From Pseudo-nitzschia pungens (Eukaryota > Bacillariophyta > Bacillariophyceae > Bacillariales > Bacillariaceae), in assembly GCA_037355855.1 (NCBI GenBank), contig CM074763.1, forward strand, positions 4,278,001 to 4,342,000: a stretch of DNA of 64,000 nucleotides, given 5' to 3'. The position numbers and the translations under genes were made by a program. Below the pieces are notes generated by a model. That model made no database searches. It worked only from the letters and a program-made list of their open reading frames with translations, and was not told where the DNA came from. Each line of letters opens with the position of its first letter. Position 1 is the stretch's first letter. Below are positions 1 to 11,353 of the stretch, piece after piece.

Positions 1-3000
1 CATGGCTCCCCAGACCTGTGCCCCCTAAACAAAGGCATTCAGCAGCTGTTTTTCTAACAGCGTCTACTCTGTCTTTTGTCAATCGTATGCACATGTGGGC
101 AATGTCAGCACGGGTTTCAAATTTATCAGTGCAACCGAGAAGCGCCGGAACGATTTCCACAGCACTTTGCCGCACTCTCCATTGCTTGCTATTCGCAAGT
201 TCTGATAGGGTTGGTAAGAGGCGCAAGACTTGCTCTTCTGATAGAACCGGTAAAAATACAGGCTTTTTTTCGACGCTGCTGACGGTTGTTTGAGATTGCA
301 TCGAAGCAATAGAAATAGTGTCGTCATCTTCATTATCAAATCTCGGACGAACATCCTTGCTCGAGCCTCTGGAGGCATTTGTTACAGCACGCAGAGCAGA
401 ACTTGTGACTTCGGGGTCTGTGTCGTGCAAAAGCCGCTGCACAAGAGGTATTAATCGTTCGTCGACATGACGTTTTTCATACCTAATGCTTACAGCTCCG
501 CCCATTCCGTTGCCCTGCTGATTTTTCAATGGCAACTCTCCTGCTCGTTGAAGGCCGACGAGCAGTGTCAGCATCTCGCCTGCCGCAGTTGCAAGTGCTA
601 CTCGAACAGACGAACACGGATCTTTTTGAAGTTTTATGGCGGCAGGAAGGAGAGCATCAAGCACGCTAGATTCGCCAGCAGGAATAACTCCTGGAGGAGA
701 GGACAGAAGTACAATGTCTGCAAGACGTGGAACGCACAAGACAGCCTCCCCCCGCACACGTTCGTCGGAATCTGTAAGCAATGCTACAAGCACGTCAATT
801 ATGACACTTGACCAGTGATCCCCTAAGGCATCACATAAACGTTCGCATTGAGCGGCAACTGCCAACCGAACATGAGGTGCACGATCTTCAGCTAGTCGAG
901 TCGCAACTGGCAATAGTTTACATTGGAGCAGATATACGTCGGCAAATATAGGGTCTTCTCGACTAGGAAGACGTCGAAGATAGCGGCTTCCTTTACTGGC
1001 GTCTCCGAGAAATGCATTGGGTAAATGTTCTGCAAGGTGCCATGTTAATGTCATGGCTGCAGACCGTAGCTGCGGTTCAGGATCTGTCATGGCTCTTTCA
1101 CACATCAGTACAAGCCACGGGACACAGCGTGGGTCGTATACTAATTCGGCGATTTCGTGAAGTACGGTAGCAGTCGATTTTCTTACAATTACTTCCACAT
1201 CATGCAATGCTCGGGTAATCACCCCTCTCAACTGCGACCGAATTGTTGGAAAAACGAAAAATAATGCGTGAGAAGCTACTCAATCAGGTAGAATTGAGGT
1301 CAGTTGGGAATGATATTCGAAACAGCATTAAAAAGAAGTACCTGCAACTGGTGGGGGAAATCTAGACGACTCCACAGAACGGGTCCTAAAGAACATGCGG
1401 TGATCCGGGCGCTTGTGCTTCGACTGGCGGCCAGTCGATGCACAACGGCTAAAAACCTATTTCCAGCGTGCAAACGATGGTAATCAATGCTGGAGTATTC
1501 ATCTTTCTTCTTGCCGAAGCGACGGGCCATCTCTTCCTTATCAATGTTTCTTTCTTCTGCTGCTATCTGTTCACATTCCGGACTTCTCATTATCGGGCAA
1601 TTCAGAACAATGAGCTTTAGCAGGCTTCCTGCAGCACCCAAATCAGCTATCGGTCCAGCATTTCCTCCCTGCGTGGATGAGAAATTTTCTTCTTCGGAAA
1701 GCTTCATTTCTGTATCAGCGTCCAAAATATCACAGAGGCAAGCAATAAGTTCTCCGCGCATCATGGCTGCCGGTGGAGACATCGGATCGGCAAGAAATGT
1801 CCTCATACGATGGAGGACATCACCGATCTGCAAGAGCAGCTTATCGCTCGACCATGTAGGTGATACATGGGATTGGATACCTCCCATTCCAGGGACACCC
1901 ATGCCTCTTCCACCGCGTCCTCGACCACCTCTTCCAACCCTTCCGCGCACGGGACCTCCTCTTGGTCCGCGACCTCCCATTGCAACTGCAGGTTGAACGG
2001 GAGGACTTAGTTGACTCGGATCCATTCGATTTTTGACGAAGTCATACAGAACCTTTGAAGCACTTTTGGCGGCGTCGGCATAATCTTGCGCAGAATGATG
2101 ATACTGTGAATGCTGTGAGCGGGGAGAAGCCGTCGCAGCAACTGGAGAGTTCATCGAAGACAATCCGTCCTTTTCAGCAAGACGAAACAATCGTTCTGCC
2201 TCCCGTTCTAATCCAACGACAAACAGAGTCATAATCCAGATTAATTTCTCCCCCACCCGAAGAATCGGTTCGCATTTTTTTGTGCGAGGTGTTAGATTTA
2301 CGGCTTCGATCCATCTTTTTCGGATTATTCCAGAGTAAAAACTTATGCTTTTAATCGATGGTTGGCCTACTTCAGGTTGCTTGGGGGGTGCATTTGCGTT
2401 TGGTCCTCCCTCACCATCAATTATTTTGCCAAAGCCCGATCCTCGGATCAGTCGTCCCATCTCTTCTCGGGCTGCCCGCAACGCCTCCTCTGGAATTTGC
2501 CGTAAGACAAGCAAGAGTGGTCGTTGACTTTGCCGCAACTCATCGATTGTTTCAAAGTGGGTGAGGTTCTTGGTTTCGATGTTCCCGACTTTGACGATTA
2601 AGGACCCCACCTTGGCTCCTGCCTTCTTAGCCGGACCCGTCTCCAAGACTGTACGCACGACAGTCCGTTCTAAGACATTTTCCACCGTGAGACCCAGCAT
2701 TTCTCGTTCGATGATGACGCAGTATTCCCCTGGCTTGCATTGGTAGTCCGACAGGCCACCTAGAGCATTTCCGCCGTCGTTACAGGCATCATCTTCATCC
2801 AGCAGCTTCGAGCCTTTCCTGTTTCTCTTCGAAAAAGAGGATAGGAAGGATGGTTTATTTCCACCCCGCATCGATGTGCGTTTCATTCCGAACATGGTCG
2901 AGAATAAAGATGCTGATGTACCAGAGGATATGTTTGTGGCTGAAGAAATCGAAGTTGAAACTGTGGCTCCCGATTCGGAATAAACATCACTTTTGGAATC

Positions 3001-4263
3001 GCCGTCGTCATCGACTTGTATCTTGTGTTGCTCCTCGTTGCTCTCTGCTCTGTCCATCTGCGTTATCAAATCATCCACAAGGTCATCACCATCGCCAACA
3101 ATGTCAATACCAGCGCTTTCCCCCGAACACGCCCGAAAAAATTCTAGTGTGTTGTCACCCCGTTTCGATGTGCATGGAGGCAAAAAGTCGGGAACGACCA
3201 CCGGAGCGTCCATATCGTCGTCAAGATCGTACCCGTCACTGCTGAAGGATACATCACTGCCACTGGGCGTTTGGTCGTGGGAGGAAGACTGTAGCGATTT
3301 AGGTAACATACCCTCCATCGTGTCGTATGCCGTCTCGATCTGACGCAAGAGAAACTTGACACGCTCACAGGCAAACGTCGTCTTCCAGTTTTCCGACTTG
3401 AAATCATCGCTGCCATTCCCAGCGTTGTTACTAGTTTGTTTTGCGGTCGGTAGCGTTTTGTTGTTGTCCAAACCATTTTCGTTGCTGCTGGTTTCTGTTT
3501 CGCTGTCTTTTAGATACTCCATCAATAGTAATTGTTGCAAAAGGGAGTCATTGTCTCCGTTGGCTAATTTTTCCAACAGTTTGCTATTACTCGACGAAGT
3601 ACCATCGGAATGTTCTGTATTTTTTTCCGTATCATTGTTTGCCGCAATCTCTGACCGGAGCAAACTCTTTACAGATTCCAGCGGAACAGGCTCAATCTTT
3701 CTTGGTTCCGGCCGCACAGTCGGTGCAGGAGCCTGTTGGCCCGGCCCCCTCCGATGACCTGGATGTTGTTGTTGATGTTGTTGTTGCCTCACTTGGTGCT
3801 GCTGCCTCATTTGAATATGTTGCGATTGCTGTTGTGGATGTTTGTTGGTAATGCTATGTGCGTGTGCCTTTGCGATCTCGGCAGCTTCGGCGGGGGACTT
3901 ATTGCTCGCACTAGCGGCCTGTGCGACGGCTGCCATCGCTTGGGCGGCTCTTGAAGCTTCGTCGGTGCTGGTTTTGGTCTCCACATTGTTAACATTGACG
4001 TTGCTATAGTTGTTTCGATTCATGGTTGATCTCTGTCTCGGAATAGACGGCGGCGGAGGAGGGGGCTGTTGCCTAAAATTCTGGGGAGGCTGGGAGGGAA
4101 GCGACTGTACAGACGAGTTTCCCCCGGTAGCCGAAGCTGGAACCGTTGATTCGGACTGCGAAGATTGTTGCGTCTTTTCGGACCTGTCTTCGGATGAATG
4201 TTCACTCATGCTTGCGTTTGCGTTTGCGTTAGCTCTTGCTTCCGTTGTCGCACAATTCTTCAA
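1..4263 (-). CDS. PDZ and HEAT-repeat protein, PP4 regulatory subunit 1-like (partial)
   Basis: Two exons on the minus strand, 4263-1342 and 1231 to beyond the left edge, joined by a 110-nt GT-AG intron (1232-1341) in phase 0. The second exon stays open for all 1231 nt, so the gene is cut by the window. The first ~500 residues are low complexity (Ser, Asn, Gln, Pro). A PDZ domain follows at about residues 505-590 (a GLTVENV strand, then GPAKKAGAKVGS). An Arg-Gly-rich tract lies near 755-795. The rest is helical HEAT-like repeats (for example MTDPEPQLRSAAMTLTW and LLTDSDERVRGEAVL), which resemble PP2A-A and PPP4R1 scaffolds. By analogy it would be a phosphatase regulatory scaffold. The HEAT and PDZ calls are firm; the PPP4R1 assignment is inference. 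Confidence 0.7.
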
Positions 4264-5214
4264 ATTTTCTTCCCTGCAGCGAGTAATGTAACCTTTCCTT
4301 TTCCGACAGGACCAGTACTGAAAAGCACTCTTACCATCAAATCACTTGAATCACCAATAATGACTAAACAGAGTCAAAATATGGAGTATTTCTACTTCGT
4401 AGATCTATTCGGACTCTAGCCAGGTGACCAGGGCTTATCAATCGCTCGTCGAAGGCTCCCTCTAGATGTTTTGTTTTACTTTCTGTTCCGTCAAGGAAAC
4501 TCAATAGCACCAGACAATGCCGTTAACTCAATGCAGAGAAGCGTTCTGGATCCGTGTTGAAGTTGGCTTGCTCTCTGAAAGAATCTCTTCGAGAGCTCCT
4601 GTGACTTTATTATTCGACGCAACAAGCCACAATATTAGCAGCAAGGCTTCCAATGCGCTTATCGCTGCTTCCTGCTTTGTTGCAATGGCACACGGATAAT
4701 TAATAACGTTTCTCTGCAGTACAGGTAAGGCTTACCGGTACTCTTGTTGTGTCACTCGTGAAGTTCTCGAGTCTTAAAAGAGGGTTAGGTCTCATACCGT
4801 TTTATCGTACAATACAGTACGGATGATTACGAGTTGCGCTGCGTTTCACTCGGCACCCTGTGAACTGAGCGCTTTTGAGAGATAATCTTACCGGTAGGTG
4901 CCAGCGAGTACAAGTAATCTTACTTGTACTGGTACTACTACGAGTACCTGGTACTTGTATGAACAGGAGAACTACTACAAAGAACCGTACCGTACTTCGT
5001 AGATACGAGTACAGGTAGTTGTACGAATAACCTTACTCGGTTCATCAATGCGGTAATTAATCTTACCTTCAAACCTCTACCGTATTTGTTTCAGAGTACG
5101 AGTTTTCTCATCGTAAACCTTACTCATACTACTGTGCAAGGTAAGGTTACGAGGCGCTATGTGATCGTTTTGATGGTACAATTCCTTTTTTTGTACTTTT
5201 ACGTAAGAGTCTTA
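4264..5214. other. Intergenic DNA rich in GTAC/TTAC words
   Basis: No coding frame is convincing here. From about 4720 the sequence is dominated by short words such as GGTAAG, CTTACCGG, GAGTAC and GTACTTG in both orientations, giving many small imperfect palindromes. The same texture appears in other host intergenic stretches of the window. The 5' UTR and promoter of the minus-strand gene starting at 4263 should lie in its left part; no clear core motif was seen. Confidence 0.5.
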
Positions 5215-5508
5215 CTACGGATCGCCTAACAATTGAAATAACATTTTTTTTAAACAAAATTAAGGAAGATTAAGGAAGATTAGCGTACATGTACCAAAAA
5301 AAAATTACCTTAACCCCCTGCTTACCAAAAAATTGACTCACAGTATAGAGATCACTGAAACCCCTTTGACTGTCGTCATTGGCTGCTATTGACTCACCTA
5401 GAGGGGGATTGAAAAAATTAGCTGATTAGATCTATTTTGTGAGAACACGAGTGTTCTTCGGTTCGAACATGCTTTTCCGGCAACAACAGGTGATACCTGT
5501 TGCTTGAC
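5215..5508 (+). repeat. Left terminal inverted repeat of transposon copy 1
   Basis: Matches the reverse complement of 9712-10026 with a few indels. Landmarks shared by both arms are tandem AAGGAAGATT units, a palindromic GTACATGTAC, a run near ATTGACTCACCTAGAGGGGG, and an inner ACAGGTGATACCTGT palindrome that ends the repeat. Confidence 0.85.
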
Positions 5509-5697
5509 GAGAGTGGTCTTCAGAACTGCCGAAAGGGTTCTTTGTTACTGTCTTGGGTTGGTCTGCTTCTTGCTGGTTGGGTCTTATGTCATTGGATAAT
5601 AGAGTGGAAATGGATTTGCTGCAGAAATGGATCGATTCGGACGGTAGTCCCTGCCGGTTGACGAATACGAGTACATGACAATCATCCGGCAGTATCG

Positions 5698-7623
5698 ATG
5701 GACGCGACAATTTACAATAATCGATCGATTGAAAATCACCTTGAAACCATGGATAGCCCCATCAAATTTGAATACTCTGTCTCTGACAGCTCTCATGTCT
5801 CTGATCTCTCTGATGACGAGAGCAAGAAGATACCTCCAAAGACCGAGGATCCACCTCCGGCAAAGCCACCGGCAAAAAAATATCCACCAAATCCCCGTCG
5901 TCTCGCTTTGAAGGAGCTTTTGCTGAACAAGAGAACAGCATTCAAAAAAGAGTATAAGGTCAACAGATTAACCACCTTCATGCGTCTGAATTTTACAACT
6001 CTCCACAACTGCAGATACAGAGATGATCTTAACAGATATGCAGTGAATCTCAGAATCACGGGCTGCAACACAAAATCCATCCACACCAGATGGAATAATG
6101 CCTACACTACCCCATTTTTTGTTGGCATCCACTTTACCTGGAAGCTGTTGAAGAAGAAACACGCTGATTTTAGAGCGGAGCTGAGGAAGAGCGACAGAAT
6201 AACAGCAAAACCACTACCTCCAGGAGCAGCAGCCAAATTTTTGGACGCAATGGAAAAGGAGTTAGATGAGGCAATAGATCAGTATCTCGCTGCAGAGGAA
6301 GCCGCTGAAGCCAAGAAGGCCCTAAAGAAGCAGAAGAAGACTGTCTCGTCCTACAGCAACAACAAGGGAGAGCGCCCTCAGGATGAGATCCCCTATGATC
6401 TTGCAAAGGGAGACAGTATTCCTTGTCCAGGGTGCAAACACACCTTTGTGATGCCCATTGAATCCAAGCAAGAAATTGCTGAATACAACAAAGGAGTAGA
6501 AGAAGATTACCAGCGTCGGATGAAGCAGCACAACGCTCTGCCTGTTGCTGTCCAGAAAACCAAGACTAAACCACGGCGAGGCAAGATGAAGGAGAGAACG
6601 CTGGCATGTTACTGCTTCAAGATGCACTGTATGATGCAGGATACTGGTGGGAACTGCGAAAGATGCAGGGGTCATAAGGATAATGGTCGAATTTTCCTAA
6701 GTGAGGATGGAGACTTCTGTAGTTGTCATATATGCCACTGTGATTGCAAGCTTCTCTTTACGGAATCAACCAGACACAAAATTGCTCGTGATCAGGATCC
6801 ATTGGAGCAGGAACCGGAGAAAGATGCTCCAGGAACAATGCAAGAATTTGTCGGGTATGTACAAGAGATAGTAGCTGAGTCCCATCGAGAAGAGTTCCGG
6901 TCCAATCCAACAGCGTCGAAGGAAGAGATCTCCCGGAATGCCTGTACCAACTCTCTGTACTCCATTGTCAGCAATCCCCATCTTGCCTCTGCACGATTCC
7001 AGAAGAGGATCAAAGCAGCTGCCGGTCCAATGAAAAAGACTTCCATCGATGGGAAGACTATCCAACAACTCCGAGCTGAACAGAAGGGACGAGCTCCTGC
7101 TGAAGACTCCAGGTACCATCGAAATAGACTTATGGAGGGAGCTCCGGGGATGGACGAGAGCCGGTTCCTCTCCAATGGATCCAAAAGGAAGAACCCCCCC
7201 GGTGTACCAACCGAAACACCGGAAGACTTCAACTTCAACGGAACATCTGCTCTCCAACCAATCACAATCGATGCAGATACTGGAGAATCCAAACAGAACC
7301 CAAGGCAATTGTTGACTACTCCACCCGTTGTTCCTCCACCGGTACCCACAGCAGCAGCGAAACAGGAGACACCAGCAGCGATCCAAGAGGTCCGGGGCAT
7401 TGCATGTGTCCGGGCCGATGAAGAAGACACCAGTCCGACTTCTGCTGACGCCCTGGACTTGATTGCAGGGAACCTCTCCTCCAGGAAGAACAGTGAATTG
7501 TCGAATGAAATCAAAGAGCGCGTTGTAAACCTCAATCGGAAAGGGCAATCCCCAGAGAAGATCACCACCAACATGGTCCGGTGGTACAAGAGGCGCAAGC
7601 GCCAGGAAGAAGACAAGAAATAA
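5698..7623 (+). CDS. Transposon accessory protein with conserved cysteine cluster
   Basis: A 641-residue protein, probably soluble and nuclear; an alternative start is the ATG at 5749. I do not recognise a named family. The N-terminus is acidic and serine-rich, then comes a basic helical region and a Lys/Ala/Glu coiled-coil stretch (about 170-215). A cysteine cluster follows: CxxC at 243-246, CxCxxxxC at 304-311, CxxC at 320-323 and CxCxxCxCxC at 341-350, a likely zinc-binding module. The C-terminal third is Pro/Thr-rich and ends in a basic tail. The same cysteine spacing pattern occurs in the broken gene at 12840-14809. Its place beside a transposase inside shared inverted repeats suggests a DNA-binding or transposition-helper role, which is inference. 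Confidence 0.75.
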   Translation: MDATIYNNRSIENHLETMDSPIKFEYSVSDSSHVSDLSDDESKKIPPKTEDPPPAKPPAKKYPPNPRRLALKELLLNKRTAFKKEYKVNRLTTFMRLNFTTLHNCRYRDDLNRYAVNLRITGCNTKSIHTRWNNAYTTPFFVGIHFTWKLLKKKHADFRAELRKSDRITAKPLPPGAAAKFLDAMEKELDEAIDQYLAAEEAAEAKKALKKQKKTVSSYSNNKGERPQDEIPYDLAKGDSIPCPGCKHTFVMPIESKQEIAEYNKGVEEDYQRRMKQHNALPVAVQKTKTKPRRGKMKERTLACYCFKMHCMMQDTGGNCERCRGHKDNGRIFLSEDGDFCSCHICHCDCKLLFTESTRHKIARDQDPLEQEPEKDAPGTMQEFVGYVQEIVAESHREEFRSNPTASKEEISRNACTNSLYSIVSNPHLASARFQKRIKAAAGPMKKTSIDGKTIQQLRAEQKGRAPAEDSRYHRNRLMEGAPGMDESRFLSNGSKRKNPPGVPTETPEDFNFNGTSALQPITIDADTGESKQNPRQLLTTPPVVPPPVPTAAAKQETPAAIQEVRGIACVRADEEDTSPTSADALDLIAGNLSSRKNSELSNEIKERVVNLNRKGQSPEKITTNMVRWYKRRKRQEEDKK

Positions 7624-8486
7624 ACTGTATTATTAATTATTATTTATTAGTGGTGGTTCCCCATGGTCGATTGCTGTAGATTGTCGTGTTGTAGATTGTT
7701 GCGTCGTAGATTGTCGGTTGTCCATTGTCGCCGGTTGGTTGTCGATTGCCGGTGTAGTTGCTGGAGAGTAACTGTGGTGTTTTAATGTTGCCACCAGCAA
7801 AATTATGAGCTGCTGCTTGCTGCTGCTTGCTGCTGTTTGCTGTTGTTTGCTGATCGATCTGATCGATCCACTCTTGTTTTGCGTTCCGGACTTTCGTGTA
7901 CCGGTATGTTCGATATCCAGACTTGTAGACCTAGAATAGCTAAAGAGAGGTCCAACACCTCTGAGTCCCAGCAGTTCTTCTATACTTGGACGCGTCCGCC
8001 GACTTCAATCCCAGGAGTTCTTCTATACTTTGCGGCGTCCGCCGACCTCAATCCCACCACCTGGACGTCCAAGGTTTTCTATTGTACCTATCTTCGATAT
8101 CCACCAATAGAGATGAATATAATCGAATCCCACAAGTGTTCGATACTTAGACGTGGGAGTGACACAGGAGTGACACTGCCGGCAGCGCTATTCGGTACAA
8201 TCGAAAACCTATTTCAAAGCAACTGGTAGACCAAACTGGAGCAACACTAATTCATTATTTCTATTTTTGCAACTCTGCAAAAGAAGATCCACTAAACTAC
8301 CACTAAGAAATACAACCAAAATCGACAATCTACCATGGTGAAGACGCGACAATCGACAACTAATCATAGATAATTACTAATATTTATTTCTTCTATCAAT
8401 CGACAATCTTCTGGTGGAGACACAACAATCTACTGGTGGAGACACAACAATCTACTGGTGGAGACGCGACAATATACAGAGGGGTC
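7624..8486. repeat. Conserved non-coding spacer between the two genes of copy 1
   Basis: Lies between the converging stop codons. About 7862-8340 is closely similar in the same order and orientation to about 15115-15600 of copy 2, including a GGAGTGACAC doublet, an AAAACCTATTTC run and an ACTAATTCATTATTTCTA run. It is flanked by oppositely oriented short repeats of the kind ATTGTCG/CGACAAT, including a TCTACTGGTGGAGAC tandem at about 8420-8470. It may be a 3' processing region or a separate element captured by both copies. Confidence 0.65.
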
Positions 8487-9680
8487 TCATGGATCCGGTG
8501 GACCAAGTGGTCCCCACCCTGGTGGATCAGCGTCTGGATCCTCCGCTATTTCAACCCCCTCGTACGTACCATCCTCACTGTATCCACAATGAGCAAACGT
8601 CGGATCGAAGGGACCAATCTTTGCTGCTGATTCCAGTATCTGTTGTTCCAACTGATCCAGATTTAATTGGCCGGTCACATTGATTTTCATGTGGTTGATA
8701 AGCTGACAGATCACATACTCGATGGGGCCATACTTTGGTTGATAGGCCGGACGCGGGAGAATATCAAACCTTGTCGGTCCTTCTCTCCCCATGACGGTCT
8801 CGTAAACAAGAGGACTGTAGTGAGAGCTCAAATTGTCCCACAAGAACACTCTCCAGTTGTCGACAGGAAATTGGTCCCGCTCAATCGACGAGCAGATACT
8901 CCCAATAAACTGAGCAAAATTATAGCCTGTGGTCCCAGCAACCCTTCTGACGTCAATCCACCTCCTTGGACGCGCGATACTCCCTGTTTGGTTGTCTGGC
9001 ACTGCAGGATCCCCTGCCTCTACAGCAATCATGACAGTGAGCTTCTCTCCCTTCTCGTAGTTCCCAATTGTTCGGATCCTACGGAATCGAAGCGCCCATC
9101 CACCAGATCTATTTAATCTTCTGTGCTCCATGGCAAATTCGTCGACATCGATAAAATGCTTCCTGGGGATGCCAACCACACCAATTGGCAATGGTCTGTT
9201 CCAGAATAAGTACTCCCTCCGCAAGTTCTGTGGCGAGTAGGCCTTGTAAGCCTCTATACTCGCCTTCTTCTTGGAGATTTCTAGCTCCTTTAATCGACGA
9301 GAGATCAGCTGATTGGAATACACCGGAAATCCATCATTGTAGAGGTACATTGCTATCTTGTCAAGTGTACTCTGTGGATAGATTACAAGGCAAATAGCAA
9401 GACTAATTAAGGCAGAACCTACTAACATCTCTTTTTCCTTGTTACCGGTCATCCTATATGGATGGAGCCTCTTCTCCCATCTCCAAAGACTTATGTCGGA
9501 AGCAATGGTTGGTTCCCCCGCCAATTTCTTTGCAAGCTCCGATTTGCGGAACCAAACTGCATACCCCCTGGTTCCACCACCTCCAGGGTGTGGAAGTGAC
9601 TTCCTCTTCTTTCCAAGCTCTCTGGTGAGTTGGAGAGCTCTTCGGGCCCTTGCTCTCTCATCAGCCGGGTCGTTGTTCAT
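8487..9680 (-). CDS. DDE transposase, IS630/Tc1/mariner-like
   Basis: This transposase should excise and integrate the 5215-10026 element. The frame is open from 9794, but 9712-10026 is terminal repeat, so the ATG at 9680 (MNNDPADERARARR) is the likelier start, giving 397 residues. The N-terminal half looks like a helix-turn-helix region. The catalytic residues are Asp in FIDVDEF, Asp in LWDNLSSHYS and Glu in GPIEYV. I count 38 residues between the last two (DD38E), longer than the DD34E of classical Tc1. No internal stop or frameshift is seen. It converges with the cysteine-rich gene at 5698-7623. Confidence 0.85.
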   Translation of the reverse strand: MNNDPADERARARRALQLTRELGKKRKSLPHPGGGGTRGYAVWFRKSELAKKLAGEPTIASDISLWRWEKRLHPYRMTGNKEKEMLVGSALISLAICLVIYPQSTLDKIAMYLYNDGFPVYSNQLISRRLKELEISKKKASIEAYKAYSPQNLRREYLFWNRPLPIGVVGIPRKHFIDVDEFAMEHRRLNRSGGWALRFRRIRTIGNYEKGEKLTVMIAVEAGDPAVPDNQTGSIARPRRWIDVRRVAGTTGYNFAQFIGSICSSIERDQFPVDNWRVFLWDNLSSHYSPLVYETVMGREGPTRFDILPRPAYQPKYGPIEYVICQLINHMKINVTGQLNLDQLEQQILESAAKIGPFDPTFAHCGYSEDGTYEGVEIAEDPDADPPGWGPLGPPDP

Positions 9681-9711
9681 GGTCGGAAGTGGTTTTGATG
9701 AAGAAGAAGGG

Positions 9712-10026
9712 GTTGTCAAGCAACAGGTATCACCTGTTGTTGTCGGAAAAGAAGCGAAGAAGCGAAGAATCGAAGAACAATGGTGTTCTCGCAAAAATAG
9801 ATCTAATCAGCTAATTTTTTCAATCCCCCTCTAGGTGAGTCAATGGCAGCCAATGACGACAGTCGAAGGGTTTTCAGTGATCTCTAAACTGTGAGTCAAT
9901 TTTTGGTAAGAAGGGGGTCAAGGTTCTTTTTTTTTGGTACATGTACGCTAATCTTCCTTAATCTTCCTTAATCTTCCTTAATTTTGTTTAAAAAAAATGT
10001 TATTTCAATTGTTAGGCGATCCGTAG
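9712..10026 (-). repeat. Right terminal inverted repeat of transposon copy 1
   Basis: Inverted counterpart of 5215-5508. It contains one extra AATCTTCCTT unit relative to the left arm, and it ends CGATCCGTAG followed by TA. Confidence 0.85.
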
Positions 10027-10351
10027 TAAGGCTTACTAGGTACAATACGAATGACCATACTCAATACTCAATACGGTAATTAAGGTTACTGGGAGGCTGG
10101 AACGCAGATACGACAAACGAAGTCGAAGGGAACGCAGATAGGGTATTTTGAGTCGAAATTTTTTGGTGGGTACGCTAATAGGGTAAAAAACCAAAATGGG
10201 GAGAAATCCGGTACGCAAATCTGGTAATAAAAACAAATGATACTTCCCACTATATGCTCGATAATAGGGCAATATTGCATGCACCGGGAGAAAATATCAG
10301 TACTGAAGTATTTTAATGATTGTAGTAGGGCAATATTGCGTGCAAAACCGG

Positions 10352-10463
10352 TAACATGCACGATAACATACACGGTAACATACACGGTAACATACACGAT
10401 AACATACACGATAACATACACGATAACATACACGATAACATACACGGTATCATGCACGATAAC
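10352..10463 (+). repeat. 12-bp tandem repeat, left arm
   Basis: About nine head-to-tail units of ATACACGATAAC with G/A variants. The same unit is repeated in inverted orientation at about 11066-11180 in the opposite arm of the fold-back element. Confidence 0.85.
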
Positions 10464-10589
10464 AAAAAATACACCTTAAGTAACGATTTCGGACTATCAA
10501 CGGTACGGCAAATATCAATCACCGTATTAAATTTTCAATACACATTAGATTATTTAAGATGGAGATTCAATTTAACACCGGGTTAATAG

Positions 10590-10965
10590 TTAAAAATTTA
10601 AAACGTAGATTCAAAAATCTTCTTTACCGGGTTAATAGTTAAAAATTTAACACGTAGATTCAAAAATCTTCTTCACGGGGCCACAACGGTCGACCGGGTT
10701 AATAGTTTTAAAAATTTAACACGTAGATTCAAAAATCTTCTTTACCGGGCCACAACGGTCGACCGGGTTATTAGTTTTAAAAATTTAACACGTAGATTCA
10801 AAAATCTTCTTTACTGGGCCACAACGGTCGACCAGGTTAATAGTTTTAAAAATTTAACACATAGATTCAAAAATCTTCTTTACTGGGCCACAACGGTCGA
10901 CCGGGTTAATAGCTAAAAAAATTTAACACGTAGATTCAAAAATCTTCTTTACCGGGCCGACTGGT
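10590..10965 (+). repeat. 69-bp tandem repeat in the loop of the fold-back element
   Basis: Units contain CGTAGATTCAAAAATCTTC and CCACAACGGTCGACCGGG. The last copies start at 10722, 10791, 10860 and 10929, an exact 69-bp period. The first two are shortened to about 50 bp by loss of the CCACAACGG part. Confidence 0.85.
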
Positions 10966-11065
10966 TCCCGTTGTGTAGGCCCGTTACAGAAGTTTTTTGA
11001 ATGTACGTGTTAAATTGAATCTCCGTCTTAAATGTTCTAAAGTGAAATCGTTACTTAAGGTGTAT

Positions 11066-11180
11066 TTTTTGTTATCGTGTATGTTATCGTGTATGTTATC
11101 GTGTATGTTATCGTGTATGTTATCGTGTATGTTATCGTGTATGTTATCGTGCATGTTATTGTGCATGTTATCGCGTGCAT
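11066..11180 (-). repeat. 12-bp tandem repeat, right arm
   Basis: Head-to-tail GTTATCGTGTAT units, the inverted counterpart of 10352-10463, so the transcript or single strand could fold into a very long hairpin. Confidence 0.85.
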
Positions 11181-11353
11181 GTTATCGCGTGCATGTTATT
11201 TTGCACGCAATATTGCCCTAGTACTGTTAAATACTGTTGAGCATCATTAAAATAATTAGTTGCTGAATATGTGAATAGAGACGAAAATATCAACTGTTTT
11301 CATTACCAGATTTGCGTACCGGATTTCTCCCCATTTTGGTTTTTTACCCTATT

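Larger units (their letters stand above)
5215..10026. mobile_element. TA-flanked two-gene DNA transposon, copy 1 (4.8 kb)
   Basis: The ends are inverted repeats of about 300 bp starting CTACGGATCGCCTAACAATTG and flanked by TA on both sides (5213-5214 and 10027-10028), as expected for Tc1/mariner-type insertion. Inside are a 641-codon plus-strand cysteine-rich gene and a minus-strand DDE transposase gene that converge on a repeat-rich spacer. Both main frames are open, so this copy may be recent or functional. It is related to the element at 12438-17165. Confidence 0.88.

Noticed and set aside
1413..1996. Plus-strand frames opposite the PDZ/HEAT gene
   Set aside because: They lie antisense to low-complexity Arg/Gly/Pro coding sequence, which commonly leaves the other strand open.
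6766..7616. Two long minus-strand frames (260 and 274 codons) opposite the cysteine-rich gene
   Set aside because: They are antisense shadows. The plus strand holds the conserved cysteine pattern and the longer frame.
10313..10586. Open frames translating as repeated MHDNIHDN or MLSCMLSC peptides on both strands
   Set aside because: They are translations of the 12-bp tandem repeat, whose length is a multiple of three. There is no other coding evidence.
10352..11180. Regularly spaced short repeats that could suggest a CRISPR array
   Set aside because: Units are directly adjacent without unique spacers, arms are mirrored, and the DNA is eukaryotic.
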